Positions 1-27,138 of a DNA stretch of 64,000 nt are shown here, in pieces. Position 1 is the first letter of the stretch, and every line of letters starts with the position of its first letter. A program made the translations under genes and the position numbers. The DNA comes from Beroe forskalii (Eukaryota > Ctenophora > Nuda > Beroida > Beroidae): the NCBI GenBank assembly GCA_011033025.1, contig WFMF01000020.1:930001-994000 (forward strand), given 5' to 3'. Under the pieces are notes generated by a model that was not told the origin of the DNA, did no database searches, and worked only from the letters and a program-made list of their open reading frames with translations.

Positions 1-669
1 GGTATATCAATTATATCATTGATACTAGATCATTGATGCATTGGAACTAGCTCATTGATTTGCATTGGAACCAGCTCATTGCACATACAGATATGCTAAT
101 AGATCCTTGTCCATATAGACTGGGATCCGTGTAGACTTGAGTCTTCGGAGATCAATAGGATCAGCCACGTACAAGACTTGAGAGATACAAGTGCCTGATA
201 CCAGTTCAACGTCATCAAGTTACCACTTTGAGCTATGATAATGACGTCTTCAACTCACCACTTTAAGCTATGATAATGACGCCATATTAATGAAGCAACT
301 TTAACATTATACCCATATCGAGTGATGCATGTACAGGATCCCGATATAGGCGGAAGATCAGTAGTAGAAACAATGATCCCTCTTCCATATACGGCAGAAA
401 ACAGTCAGTTATCGTATTAGATAATAGATATACCGCCGTTGTCCATATATCCTGTTATCATAGTGCATTGTCCAAACTCCAAACTGCAATATTATGCTCA
501 TAAGTTTGTGATTTAAACTCTCCCGATATGTTCAAAGTAAATCAAAGTCTTGTCAACCAGACTCGGGTCTATCATTCTCAGAAAATCAGAAATATCATCT
601 TGAGATCGAACCCTTCAATGGTAAATTCTAAACTCTTTCAAGGGTACGTTGGGTATGAAAAACAGGCTA

Positions 670-820
670 TAGGACGTTATCAACTCCCCACTCCAACCCT
701 GATGATGACGTCACTAACTCCCCACTCCAACCCATGATAATGACATCATCAACACCCCACTCTAACCCCTGATAATTACGTCATCAACTCCCCACTCCAA
801 CCCATGATAATGACGTCACT
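670..820. repeat. Tandem cluster of CRE-bearing repeat
   Basis: Four imperfect tandem copies of a unit of about 36-40 bp reading roughly ACTCCCCACTCCAACC, then CATGATAATGACGTCA. Looser copies lie at 215-285, 1355-1405, 1740-1795, 2880-2920, 5490-5700, 13610-13650, 40320-40335, 61045-61080 and 62210-62370, on both strands. It is a dispersed family, not one locus-specific regulatory element. Confidence 0.7.
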
Positions 821-1861
821 CCCCAGGTAACGTGTTTAGTGTGGGGAGGAGTGCGGTAGAGAAGGAGGAGAGTAACAAGCCCCCGCTTCTAAAGCATGAG
901 AGTATCAGCATCTGTCAGGGAGGCGACGAGGATGGTATCTTGGGGAATAATGTGCCAGGTTAGCTTTCTGGAGGGGGATTTAACATGTTGTTTGCGCGGC
1001 GTAACGTCCAGGTGTTGCGCGGCGTAATGCACCCGCGCACGTTTTAGCTTACCCACAGTGCGCAGCATCTTGTAATGTTCATGATATTCGTCAATAAACA
1101 CATGAGTCTAGTGTATGGTTAAATAGCGCGCTGATTGACCCATGCCAAATGAACCTATGGGTAAACTTATCTGTCCCCAATAGAATAGATTGTGAACAGC
1201 CCTGACTCTTCCCTCCTCTTCTCTCCAAATTAGGCAGCCTATAATGACGTCACTCTAATAGACACGACTTTGCGAGTCTTATACAAGTCTTATAGCTCAT
1301 TGGTGCAGATGTCACTATTAAATTGTTCTTCTAAACCAGTCCTCCTAAACAGTCACTATGACGTCATCAACGCACTACCTTAGTCCCTGATAATGACGTC
1401 ATCCTAACCGCCTATTTCATATGTCCGACCGGTATTCTATAAAGTCTCGTCGACACAGAAGAACAGTGAAAGTTTTCTCCTGTCGGTGTATCATAGGCCC
1501 GGCTTTTACATTTTACATACTTAAAACATATAATATATTCCCTTTTACGTAAGTATGTTATGTCTATGACGTCATTATCAGAGCTTATAATAGTGCGTTT
1601 TGCTGACGTAAACCCGCATATTTCCCTTGTTCGACGTGTAGAACAGTAGTTGGTGAAATAGCCAGGTAAAAAGACTGTTTCGACCTATAGTGACTATAGA
1701 TCCTATACCTGCTTATATTATAAGCGTAGAAGTAATAGCTGGAGGATAGTGACGTCATTATCAGGGTTTAGTGCGGTGAGTTGATGACGTCACACTGCCT
1801 ATACCTGTTTATATAAGCGTACATGTAACGTTAGGTAATTGCTGAGGATCATACGTGCAGT

Positions 1862-2112
1862 GTTTCGTTGCATCTTCGTCATTGAAACAACAAACATCTT
1901 GTGTTTGCTTGTTACAGTGTTTTTATTTGTTTTATTATGTTGCTTTGTCATTAAAACAATATTTTTATTTGTCCGCCATTAAAAGAACAAACACTGTTTT
2001 TATTTGTCTTTTTGGTCCGTCAATTCGTCTATGAAACAACACTCTGGTTTGATTTGTTTTACGTTGCTTCGTTATCGAAACTGTGAAACGACGAACTGTT
2101 TTTATTTGTTAG
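1862..2112. repeat. Diverged tandem T-rich repeat
   Basis: About four degenerate copies of a 55-65-bp unit with the recurring pieces TGTTTTTATTTGT and TTCGTCATTGAAACAAC. No coding potential was seen. It lies just upstream of the first coding exon of the neighbouring gene. Confidence 0.5.
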
Positions 2113-2192
2113 TTTGTGACGTCAGGATAGGAAACTATTGTTAATACTGTTATTTGACACTTGTTTTTTGTAGAACTATCTAGAACATAATC

Positions 2193-5100
2193 ATGGTCTT
2201 CGCATGGCTTCTTCATTTCAACAGTAAGTAATAAGGTCAACTCTTCATGGTGGTCACATGCGGAAATACGGTTCAGCGTCAGTGTTTCACCATTCTGAGC
2301 TATGATACCTAATGACTTTATATCTTGAGTTATATTCTTCATTATTATAAAGAAGTCGTTTCCTCAAATTCTCCATCTTCATCTATTCAGGTAATTTCGG
2401 ATCTCTTCACGAGAACAACAGTGATACGAAGTACTCATCAGTGCCTCGAGCTGAGAACAACACCCTTCACAATGGTAAGAGGAATCATTCTGTGCGCATC
2501 CCTCAATCCCTGTCAAAAACCTAAAATAGCACCTTTTTGTCCCCCCCCCCCATTTTTAGCAGGTATCCGAGTTTGCGTGTATGCGTTTGTTGGCCGGGTC
2601 AATTAAAATAAGAACATTCTGTCGTTATCAAATTACCCGCACGATTTTCAAGATATGCTGGGCATTTTTATCTGCTATCTTCATTGATTGCCCTCACATA
2701 ACGTCTGAAAACTGAATATACGTACCGTGCTTTATTCAGTGAAAGTACGGGTTGAGCATGTGTAATATCTGATGTGACGAAGTTTTACAGCATTTAATTG
2801 GTCGTCTCCTCTTATCTCGCGATCTTTTAATTGCAATTACATGATCTATCCAGAAAGGACAATATACGCCGATTTACGCCATCAATACACCGCTTAAAAC
2901 CTTGATAATGACGTCACATGACGCTATCTAGTTCTCCTGTCCGTGGCTCTTATACAAGCTATTAACAGCACCATTTACAAATGTAAAGTCGTTAGTCGAA
3001 GTTGCCTTATGTTGGGTAACGTATTACGAACGTTAATACGTTACGAACTTGTGAGTTTTTTCATGTCTTAACGCTTTTTCTGTTTCTGAGATTAGAGAAG
3101 CGTTCACGTGAACATTAAACTGTCATTTATCAGAATAATTTGTGATTCGAAATATTATGTCCTTTTTCTTCGAAAGACTGCCATTCATATCCAAAATCTT
3201 TTAGTATAATAGGACGATAAAAAAGAATAGATTGCTCATAAAAAGACTGTCATTTATGAACGTATTTCGAACTTTGGAATAAAATCAGTTTATAGCGATC
3301 CTCATCAGTAACCCTATTCTATTTAGGTCCGAAGACGCGGCGACAGTACAGTATAGAGGAAGATGTAAGCTCGGCTGCTTTAGGAAATCACATGACGACC
3401 CACTCATCAACCAATGAAAACGCAGGATTACATCGTACACCGACCAATGAAAACGCGGGATTGCACGGTGTTGACCAATCAGGAAGGACATTACATCACC
3501 CTGGGATGACAGACAACCGCCTGAACACTTCCCTGACCCAACAGTCTCGAAACATGGCGCAAAACCCTGCTAGTTTGCTGCAAGCATCGCCAAATATGGC
3601 TCAACAGCCCCATTTACCGCAGAATTCTGGAAGGGTGGCCCCAAATCAGCTTGACACTATGATGGGTCAGCCCATGGTTAATCAGAGTGCTCAAAGTAAC
3701 ATGGTTCAGCAGGGTTATCCTTCATCTAATCAGTACAATATGTCTTCTAATCACATTCCTATAAATCAGTACCAAAACATGTCTCAAGGTAGTCAAAACA
3801 TGTCCCAAGGTAGTCAGATGAACCCTCAGTTTCAATCCAGTCTACCTCCGCATTTGCCTCTGATGGGTCAGCAGCAACAGCAGCAGAACTTTGTGCCTCA
3901 GAACCAAACTATGATGAATCAGTATCAGCAGTCGCAGTTCCCTCAAAACCAGTACCCTCCCAACCAGCCTGCCATCAACCAATACCAGTCAAATAATCAA
4001 TACCAGTCGAACATGCCCCCTAACCAGTTCTACCCCCCTCAAAACCATGCCAACCAATACGGCTCCCCCTCCTCCAACCAACCGACCTCTTCTCAACACC
4101 CTACCAGCGACACCCACCCAAACATCCCTCAAACCCAGTCCAAAACCTCCCATCATCACCAAAGGAGTGCACCCCTTTCCCAAACTAGCATCCACAAGTC
4201 CTCGTCCCAGACTGGGAGTGAGAGTGGGAGGGAAGCTATGTCTACTACTAGGTTAGGATTCTCTCGATTCCATCTTTTGAAAATGATATGTTTTCATGGC
4301 ATGGTTTCAAGTATAAATCAAATTTTCGACGCAGTTTCCAGTCCAACCTCTTGAGTCTTGCGTTCCTAAATTTCAGAAATTAGCTGAAATAATCTCAAAT
4401 CTAGGGTTGTGTTGAGAAACACACTTTGTATATACCAACATCTGACACCATAGCTGTTCGTACTTCAGCTTTCCCTCAGACTAATAGTAACGTTAGTATC
4501 CCCTTTTTAGGCTAGAAGATCGTAGGAGCATTGAAGAGAACAGAGGAATGATGTATCGGACAGACAGCATTGACACAGCAGGGTCTCAGATATCAGACCT
4601 GTGTCACTCCATATCACAGCTCACTAAGGGAGACGAGCACAGGTTAGAGCATGATTCATAAATCATAGGTGTTTGAGCGTCATCAATTCACCGTGATAAA
4701 ACTATGATAATTTCATCAATCTCAACTGCCTATTGTTGCTAAAAAGGTAGATGGATGGTGGTATTAAATTGTATTAGGCGCGTGTATAGATGTATTGTAC
4801 TAAACAAAGACCTGTATCTTTGTATTGTATGATAATAAATAGTTCGCTCACATTGTTCTCTTTATCTCATGAGGGGGCTCTGTATCGTGTAGTTATTGAT
4901 TGTAAAAAGTCAAGCTTTTCTCCACAGGATCTGACCCCTGCATCTGATCCCTAAATTATACTCCCTAATTCCCTAATAATTCGCACAGGACTCCGACCCC
5001 TGAATCCTCCGACCCTCGCATCCCTGAAGGCAGTGCCATCTCCCTGCTAAGTCGAGCCTCTGTTCCTCCTGACAGTTTTGCCAGTGTAACAGTCTCCACT

Positions 5101-7438
5101 CACCCCATAGACCCGGACTGCTGTAGTAGAGTCTCACGGCATGTACTAGGAGCTTACGGTAAGGGGGTTTTCTTATCTTCTGGGGTAAATGATAAGGAGG
5201 GATGAGTGTCTAAGTGGGTCAAAAAGACAGAGCTGTATACCAGACATTTGATGCTTATTACTTTTTTAAACTTTAATTGTAGCTTGTAAATTGTAGCTTG
5301 TAAATTGAATTGAGATTTTGAATTAAATTGAATACTCTATAATAATTTAAGAGTAAAATATCTCACACAGGATTGAACAGACAAATGACCCCCTCGAGAC
5401 AGAGCCAAGTCTCCAACAAACCTGCAAAACAGCACAGCCAACAGGTGCGTACTGTCTCTTTGCTGTAATGAGACTGTGTAAAGTCATCAATTTAACACGT
5501 TAAGCTATGATAATGACGGTGTGTGTGTCTGTGTGAATGCTGTGTGACTTCATCAATTTACTACGTTAACCTTCAATAATGACGTCGTAAACTTCCCACC
5601 ACTTAATCATTTTATCAACTCACTACTTTGGGCTATGTGTTGGAAGAAGGCAGTTTAGAAACGTCAACTTCCTACGTTAAGCTATGATAATGACGTCACT
5701 TTCAACTGTCTATTTCGTCATGTGTGTCACCTGTGATTCAATCGTGTTTGTGAAATGTGTTGTTTTCATTGTGTTGGTGGGCGTGGTTTATGTTATCTTG
5801 TGTTTAGTGATATGATCGAGTGAAGCAATTACCAATCTTTACACTATTTACACTATGTAACAGAACTACTGATCAACTTAGCCTTTTACTGCAATACAAT
5901 CTAAAGAGTGGAAGTCTTACACTGTAAGAGCATGTGTGAATCTAGCTTCACACTGTAGGATTTGAATCGTGTGATTGCGAATCTATCGGAATCTGATGTG
6001 GCTCTTTACATATCGTATATTTACTGTTCTATTAATAGCTGTACATTGTGTACAAGGTATACGTCTAGTCAGCAATACACACTCTGAATAAATAGGCGGT
6101 CGTAATGACGCCATTTACATTGTGCGCGCTGCTAAATTGTTGAAAATATAACCGCCTATTTCTCGCACGCGGGATTTAGTCACTAGTAGTGCTACGTCAC
6201 ACTTTGAACACGTTGTAATTTGTATCTGTGTGTGGGGACCAATGTTCGTTGATAAGTAGTTAAGTAGTCTGGGATTTAGAATAAGAAGGCAGGAATTTAG
6301 AATAGGATCGGCTATTCTAGTACTGAGTCTAGTTAGGAATTTAGAATAGACTCGGCCATTTGAGTACTCAATATTGGTAGATCAGAACGCCCATTTATAG
6401 GGAGCGATAACCTCACAGGTGGCATGATCCGTGGTCCTTGATCTAACAACTGATTGATTTTCTGAACTCCAAAATCAACTCGCATAAATGTCCCTGATTG
6501 GTGTATTGCCATCACGTTCCTTGTCCCTAATTGGCGTATTGCCATCATATGACCATGTTCCTTATCTCTGATTGACTAATCTCCTCTTCCCCTCTAAACC
6601 CCTCTTCCCTCAGGTAGCGACAATCCCAGAGAAAGGCGAGTACCGCTCCTCCAAGAAGAAGAGCAAAGAACCCGAAGGTCTGGAATCATCGAGCTACAAA
6701 TTCATCAATAAACTTTCCTCAACCGACAAGGTACGATCTCACGGTCAGCAACACCGGAGGAAGAAGAAACATCACGTGACCAAGGAGGGTGATCACGTGA
6801 CATCACAGCAAAGTCACGTGACGTCACAGCAAAGTCAAGTGACTTCCCAAGATCACGCGACACCGCGGCAGGAGCGGAAGGGAGGTGGTGAAACGGCGTC
6901 CGCAGACGGCTCGGGAGGAAGTAGGAAACACACTTCCCGTCACTCGAAACACTCGGAGTCGCAGAGACATGCTGAGTCTCAGAGAAATACTGAGTCGCAG
7001 AGACATTCTGATTCGCAGAGAAATGCTGAGTCTCAGAGGCATTCCGAGGCTCAGAGGAACGCTGAGTCTCAGAGAAATGCTGAGTCACAGGGCGGTAGAC
7101 ATTCCGAGGCTCAGAGTGGTATGCAGACGGGAGATTCGAGACAATCTGGTGAAATTAGACATTCAAGCGGTCAGCGGAATAGACATTCAAGCGTTGAGAA
7201 GAATAGACATTCAAGTGTAGAGAAGAATAGACATTCATCTAGTGAGAAAAGACAGTCGTCAGTCGACAAGAACAGAAATCCGAGCGTTGAGAAGATAAGG
7301 AATTCGAGCGTTGAAAAGAACAGACACTCAAGTGTTGAAAGGAGTAGAAATCCTGAGGCCAGGCAAGGAGGTAGTTCTTCCCACTCTGGTGAAAGAAGGT
7401 CTCATGCAGATAGGTCACCAAGGTATCCAGCCCAGTGA
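2193..7438 (+). CDS. Uncharacterised low-complexity protein, seven exons
   Basis: I do not recognise this gene. Exons that join in frame across GT-AG introns are 2193-2223, 2391-2474, 3327-4251, 4511-4642, 4989-5158, 5371-5444 and 6614-7438, giving 746 residues ending at TGA. All phases match. The start is the least certain part: ATG at 2193 has an in-frame TAG just upstream and opens with a hydrophobic stretch (MVFAWLLHF), too short to be a clear signal peptide. Residues ~100-285 are rich in Gln, Asn and Pro with repeated NQYQ. The middle has a Ser/Thr/Pro segment ending in two cysteines (DPDCC). The last exon is Lys/Arg-rich, then carries ESQRNAESQRHSE-type repeats (~580-640) and about eight HSSVEKNR repeats (~655-720). 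No folded domain is visible, so the whole protein is probably disordered. A scaffold or cytoplasmic tail would be guesses. Confidence 0.75.
6090..6161. mobile_element. 72-bp foldback element with AAATAGGCGGT ends
   Basis: Lies in the last intron of the low-complexity gene. The ends are perfect 11-bp inverted repeats, AAATAGGCGGT at 6090-6100 and ACCGCCTATTT at 6151-6161, around a GC-richer core containing TGCGCGCTGC. A sister copy is at 63569-63639 and solo ends occur near 1402. It has no coding capacity, so a MITE or foldback repeat is the likely class. Confidence 0.65.
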
Positions 7439-8689
7439 CCAAAGAGTCTCTTGATCTGTATTAAAACGTAGTCCGTAGGAATTATAAACATTAGTTGAGT
7501 GATGTCATTATATCATAGTTTAGAATGGCGAATAGGTGACGTTGAACTGATTATTCGATAGCAGCATGAATTGGAGGTGAGTGTGATTTACGAATATATG
7601 ATTTTTGGTTGTTTTTCGTAGAATGAGTTTGACTTTAATATTATCCCTTTTTTTCTTGATTCGCCAGACTTTTCTTTATAAAGGTAACATAAGTGAGAGT
7701 TATTTCAAGTTGATGACTTTCACTGTGTGTATTGAAATTACTGTCTTTCTTCTTTTTCAAGGCCTCCGATGGACCAAGATAATATTACGTTGCATTTGTG
7801 TATAAATTTGTATAGAGTATCATAATTTAAACGAAAAGATTTACCTAAATACTATAAATATGAGAGATGATTTGACTGGGACCGCTCATTATACACTTTA
7901 TTTGATATATATTTAATTTCATTAATTCATCAAGCATGTAATAGAAAACATTCAGAAACTCTGTTAATTATAGTAATTCACTGTAGATTATGTTATGTGT
8001 TTTGGATTTCAAGTATAGTTTATTATATTAATTTTGTAAAATGTAAATTATTGATAGATTATATTGTAGTGTACATAATATGCGACACACGATTCTGAAC
8101 CGTTTTTAATTTATTTCAAATTATAATTGCTGGTCAAAGATTTTTTGCGAATATTATCACGTATCAATTGGAATTCTAAATTAATTTTCAGTTTATCATC
8201 TTTATTTCATGTATAATTTCGAAATATTGTTGGGATCATATTTAACTTGTGAATTGTGGTCATGAACAGGAGAACTTTGGATTTATGTGACTCACCAAAC
8301 ATTATTTTAATTGAAATTTCCATTTAAAAATGGGACTAATTTATTGAAATTGTTTGTTTGACTATTTGTTTAAGATTCATTTATTTGTTTAGCTATAACT
8401 TATCACTCGCATATGAATACTGCAGTTGAATTTAAGTTGATTGATTGTCTATATTGAAGAAGAATGTATCTTTTGTCTCATTGTTAGTATTTCTTGCTTA
8501 TTAATTTCCGATAACGAATGGGTGATCTTTGTTTGTTCATTAATCTTAGTAGACGAAACTGTCAATTTTTGACCACTTTGTCCTCTAACTAGTAACTTCA
8601 TGGGCAATAATTGGGTTCAACTTTGGGGACAACGCACTGATACTTTGAAATAACTTATATGAAGCAGAGAAAACTGTCTCTGGATTAAT
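7439..8689. other. AT-rich intergenic stretch
   Basis: The 3' flank of the low-complexity gene. Apart from one CRE-like repeat fragment near 7500, I see no exon, RNA gene or repeat in it. Confidence 0.5.
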
Positions 8690-10960
8690 TTGGCAAATTC
8701 CAATCAAATATTTTGTCACGAATCTACGGAATTTAACAACTTTATGGAGGGCGCGAGGGAAATTCTGATGTACCAAAGTCTCAAACTTGACGCGCGTTCC
8801 CGCGGGGCGCGCGCTGATCCAACTATCTTGTACAGGTCAGAGAAGGGGCTCGGAATTAGATCGGTCCGAGAAGCCTGTATGAAGGCACAAGTGAACAAAG
8901 AGATTATCCTTTGTTGCAGTAGGGACAGGACTGTGAGAACAGTCGCTTCAGCAAGGAGAGAGAATCCGAGCAGATCACGGACAAGAAGTGGAAACCTGCT
9001 GCTGTATTGGATAAAGTAGTACAGCGTGTCTCATATAGGCACAAGTTTAAAGGTCAACTGGACAGGAGAGGACTGGGGCACAATATCTACTTGAACAAGC
9101 CAATGGAGAGAAAAGAGCTAGGGAAGGAAGTAACATCAATGAAAGAAGAGGAGATGATTCCCCATATCCTCAGTCTCGCACAACAGAGCAAATGGACACA
9201 ATGGGATTCAGTGATCAACCTCGACTTGAAGTGGAAGGAGATATTGTATGGCATGTCCCCCAGTATGTTGTCATTCATCCTGAACTCAGTCCAGGATACC
9301 TTGCCCCATCCCGTCAATCTCCGACGATGGAAGCTTGACACACAGGCAAGCTGTGCACTCTGTGGATGGAAACATGCCGGATTTGCACACATACTATGCG
9401 GGTGCAAGGTTGCTCTTGACCAAGGAAGGATCAGTTACCGGCATGATAGCATTCTTACAGTCATCCAAGATGCAATCATCGACAAAGTAAAGAAGGTAGA
9501 CAACACTGTTCCACTGAATACAGGAAGAGAACCAGTTGTTTTCGTTGGGAGTGGACAAAGAGTGAGGAAGAAGAAGAAGAAGGTGCATCATGGGATAATT
9601 GATGTATCTAAAGATTGGATTATCCAAACAGACCTCAGAAGTAAACAAGTCCAATTTCCACCACACATCATCACAACGGCAGAAAGACCTGACCTAGTAC
9701 TTTATTCGGACTCAAGAAAGTGTTGGTTATCCTGGAGCCAACATCACCAGCCGAAGATAACATCGAGAAATGGAGAGAAGTGAAAAGACTAAGTACGAGA
9801 AGTTGGCAGAAAACATCAGAGAAGGTGGTGTATGGAAAGTATTTGTCTTTACAATTGAAGTTAGGGCCAGAGGATTTGTCGCTAAGAGAACAGCTGCTGT
9901 TTGGCGACAACTCGGAATGAGTGAAACAGATGGCCGGAAACTTACAGAGACAATATCCAGAACCGCCATCCGTTGTTCACACTTCATATGGATCTGTAGG
10001 AACACGCTGGAATGGACGGCACCAAGTCACGGTGTCACAAACACCAGTGGATGAGTGCATGGAAGCATGTTCCATGGAAGTCCCCATATCCTTCCGTACC
10101 TATCTCTGGAGTTAATGAAGGATTTGTGTATCCGTGCACATTTCCTGGGAGTGATCTTATGCTGAGGTGTTGTCAGGAATTACAACCCAGTTGGCCGGGA
10201 CACTACCCATTTTTAGGTGCTTCATTATGACATTGCTCCACTGAGATACTATGACAACTGGCATGGGGATTGTCATGACATTGAGGGCAGCGAACCAGTT
10301 GTTTCAAGACCAAAGCACGTTCCATGGTAGTCCCCATATCCTTCCGTACCTATCTCTGGAGACAATGAAGGATTTGTGTATCCGTGCACATTTCCTGGGA
10401 GTGATCTTATGCTGAGGTGTTGTCAAGAAAGACAACCCAGTTGGCCGGGACACTACCCATTTTTAGGTGCTTCATTACGACATTGCTCCACTGAGATACT
10501 ATGACACCTGGCATGGGGATTAACATGACATTGAGCGCAGTGAATCAGTTATTCAGTTGTTTCAAGACCAAAGACATCAGATTGGTTTGGAAAGCAAAGA
10601 GGATTCACCCTCACAAAGATTTATTGAGAAGATGTATTATTTGTATAGCAACAGGATCCTGAGATGCATGCGGCTGTAACACTGTTCCCTCAACTTGTGC
10701 GCACAAGTGAAGCAGTGTGGGTCAGGGACGTTGTGGGCTCCGAGCACCCCGACCCTGCGGGCTGCCTTGGTTTATTGTTTTGGAGATGAAGCGAAGTGGT
10801 GGAAAGGCAACAGAGCTGATAACAGACTGAAGTGGCCTTGATAGGGCTGGTGGCATCACAGGCTTTCACACGGTGGGTGACAATTCTTGCAGTGCCCTGA
10901 CTCCTAACCATTGATGGTTCTAAATATGCGCCGCCAGAAATGGCGAGGAAGTATTGGGAG
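8690..10960 (+). mobile_element. 5'-truncated LINE with restriction-like endonuclease
   Basis: Only the part after the reverse transcriptase remains. Between 9007 and 9783 the frame has a zinc knuckle (CALC...H...C, CX2CX8HX4C) and then the RPDLVLYSD motif of a restriction-like endonuclease. The conserved continuation (EPTSPAEDNIEKWREVK) is in a second frame from about 9711, and TKYEKL...EVRARGFV in a third from about 9770, so at least two frameshifts break it. A stretch from 8690 in yet another frame resembles the post-RT linker (YRSEKGLGIRSV). The order knuckle then endonuclease is that of the R2/NeSL/R4 group of non-LTR retrotransposons, which use it to nick the target for primed reverse transcription. 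From about 10060 on the sequence is 3' UTR, including a 250-bp tandem duplication. The 3' end is estimated from the change in base composition. Confidence 0.8.
10069..10574 (+). repeat. Two 250-bp tandem copies in the LINE 3' UTR
   Basis: The sequence starting GTTCCATGG at 10069 recurs at 10319 with few differences across the full unit. It lies downstream of the endonuclease frame and has no open frame of its own. It is either part of the family's 3' UTR or a duplication in this copy. Confidence 0.85.
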
Positions 10961-12882
10961 TAGGGTGCGGTGTGTAGGTCATGACAACACTTAACACACT
11001 TTTGATATTTATATTATTACCGTACAAACGCGGGACTTCTGATTGAGAGATAGAAACCTATGACAATGAAATTAAGGCCACTTTTTCTAACAGGAGATCT
11101 GGCTTTCGGCATTCCTGGTTGGTAAGGGCAAGATAGTCACGTAAAACGCACAAATGAATGATTTTCGCATTTCAAGGAAAGGCCTAATGGGATTGGATTA
11201 ACTACGAGGTTGGTTGTCTGGCACCTGCCCTTTTAAAAGTTGAATTTAAACGGATCAGATACAAGGTTGGGTAAAAGTAAATTTGTCCCAATTTCCCTCC
11301 CCTATAATTGGTCATCGAGGATATGATAGTCCCAGTTAAGTAGAGCAGCATGCAGAGATTTGTATCCTCATTCACCTGACAGCTCCAGAGCCCAATTCAA
11401 TAAGTCATGGTTAAAGCATACAGGCCAAAAGTGTGAAATTTTATTATGTGTGGACAAATCGCGATTATCAAGCCAACAATTCATGCAGCGCGGTTCAAAG
11501 AACAAATTGCATAAAATCCACATTAGGCGCGTTTTGACAACACGTGAAAATTGGGGGCCTTTCCGGAGACAAATGTCCTCGCGCGTTACGTCTTAGCGCA
11601 TGATTTGTCATCAATTTTGCGCTATTTGCCACTTGACGCAAAATTTGCATTCATGAATTGCGATCATTGCGTCAGATGTAACACGTTGTAACTCGAACAT
11701 TATTTGCTTAAACCACTTTGCGATATGAAAGGAATTTTAGCAACGTATGGCATAGCTTCAGTTGAATAAGCGCGTGTTTTGAAAGGCGAAGGTCTTCAAT
11801 CAACCACAATTTTTGCGACTTTTTTCTGAATAATGTGACTAATTAACAATAATTCAACTTGCTGTTAAGGGATAATCTGTTATTACAGAGTATTGAGATG
11901 AAAAATAAACAATATTCACGGTTTAGCAATCTATGCTGTTCAATAAATTAATTATTACCGAATATTCTTTGACAATAAACACTTAAAACCAAAAGCAAAA
12001 CATGCATAAACATTTCTAGTACATATCCCAATTATAGATAGGTACCGTTATGTTAATGCATCAAAATTCAAAACAAATCTAATTTTAAATCAGTATACCA
12101 ATTCAATTTACCCAGCTAGGTAATACGTAACAATCCATCAAGACAATAATATACTAATTTTATTTATTGTTCGTAAAATTATTCTTGAAAAGGGTGTTGA
12201 ATTTAGAATTTGAAATCAATCAAGGACACAATTTATTGTCAATATAATTCGACTATTGTATTGGCTGTGAACAGCCCTATTTCTGATCAAATTTTGAAAC
12301 TTCATTAACCCTTTTCCTCATACAATTACGAACAATAACAATAATTCTGAATCACAATTAAATCTGGAAATCTTTTCGACATAAATCAAGTTATATGTTA
12401 ACGTATTTCACAAATAATTAGGTAGGCAGAAATTCAAGATAGCTTAAAATCAAATAAACCACGTCAAGGAGAAAAATGTATCTACTCTTCTCACAGTTTT
12501 TAACGAATTGAAAAATGGAGTTTTCTTCAAAAAAAAGTTACGAGAAAAGTTATACATTTTAGAGTTTTAGATTATTTTCCATTCTCTGGGCTGCGATTCA
12601 TATTATCCAAAAATATCAGTTTCACCGCAAATTATGTGTCAGCAAAAAGTTTTCAGTTACCAGTCAATTGTTGATTTGACTGCTAACTAAAGTTACCTTA
12701 AAAGGAACTTTTGAATACAGTTGAATTGGTGGACTCAGAATGCAGAGCATAGGTGATTCCTATTGGCTGAACTCAATCACAGTGTTCCGATTGGCTCAGC
12801 AGTATACCGCATACCCTCTCCTTATTGGTGGAAGGACTTCATATACTCTTTCGCTATTGGTGGAATGGAGTATACTCTCTTG
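10961..12882. other. AT-rich intergenic stretch
   Basis: Between the LINE and the 3' end of TBC1D23. I see no exon, RNA gene or clear repeat. It should contain the TBC1D23 3' UTR next to its right end; the poly(A) site was not identified. Confidence 0.5.

Positions 12883-27138
<14,256 letters not shown>

Larger units (their letters stand above)
1..2192. other. Non-coding 5' flank rich in CRE repeats
   Basis: No exon could be supported here. The stretch holds many copies of a roughly 40-bp repeat that begins and ends with the CRE palindrome TGACGTCA (exact copies start at 706, 811, 1244, 1359, 1393, 1567, 1750, 1785 and 2117). It probably includes the promoter and 5' UTR of the gene starting at 2193; an acceptor-like T-rich tract ending in TAG at 2171-2173 may close a 5' UTR intron. 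Confidence 0.6.

Noticed and set aside
889-1101. 70-codon minus-strand frame with protein-like N-terminus
   Set aside because: No partner exon, no clear splice sites and partly built from repeated GCCGCGCAA; left as unsupported.
6705-7088. Minus-strand open frame opposite the Ser/His-rich exon
   Set aside because: Mirrors the ESQRN repeats; the plus-strand exon has matching splice phases on the whole gene.
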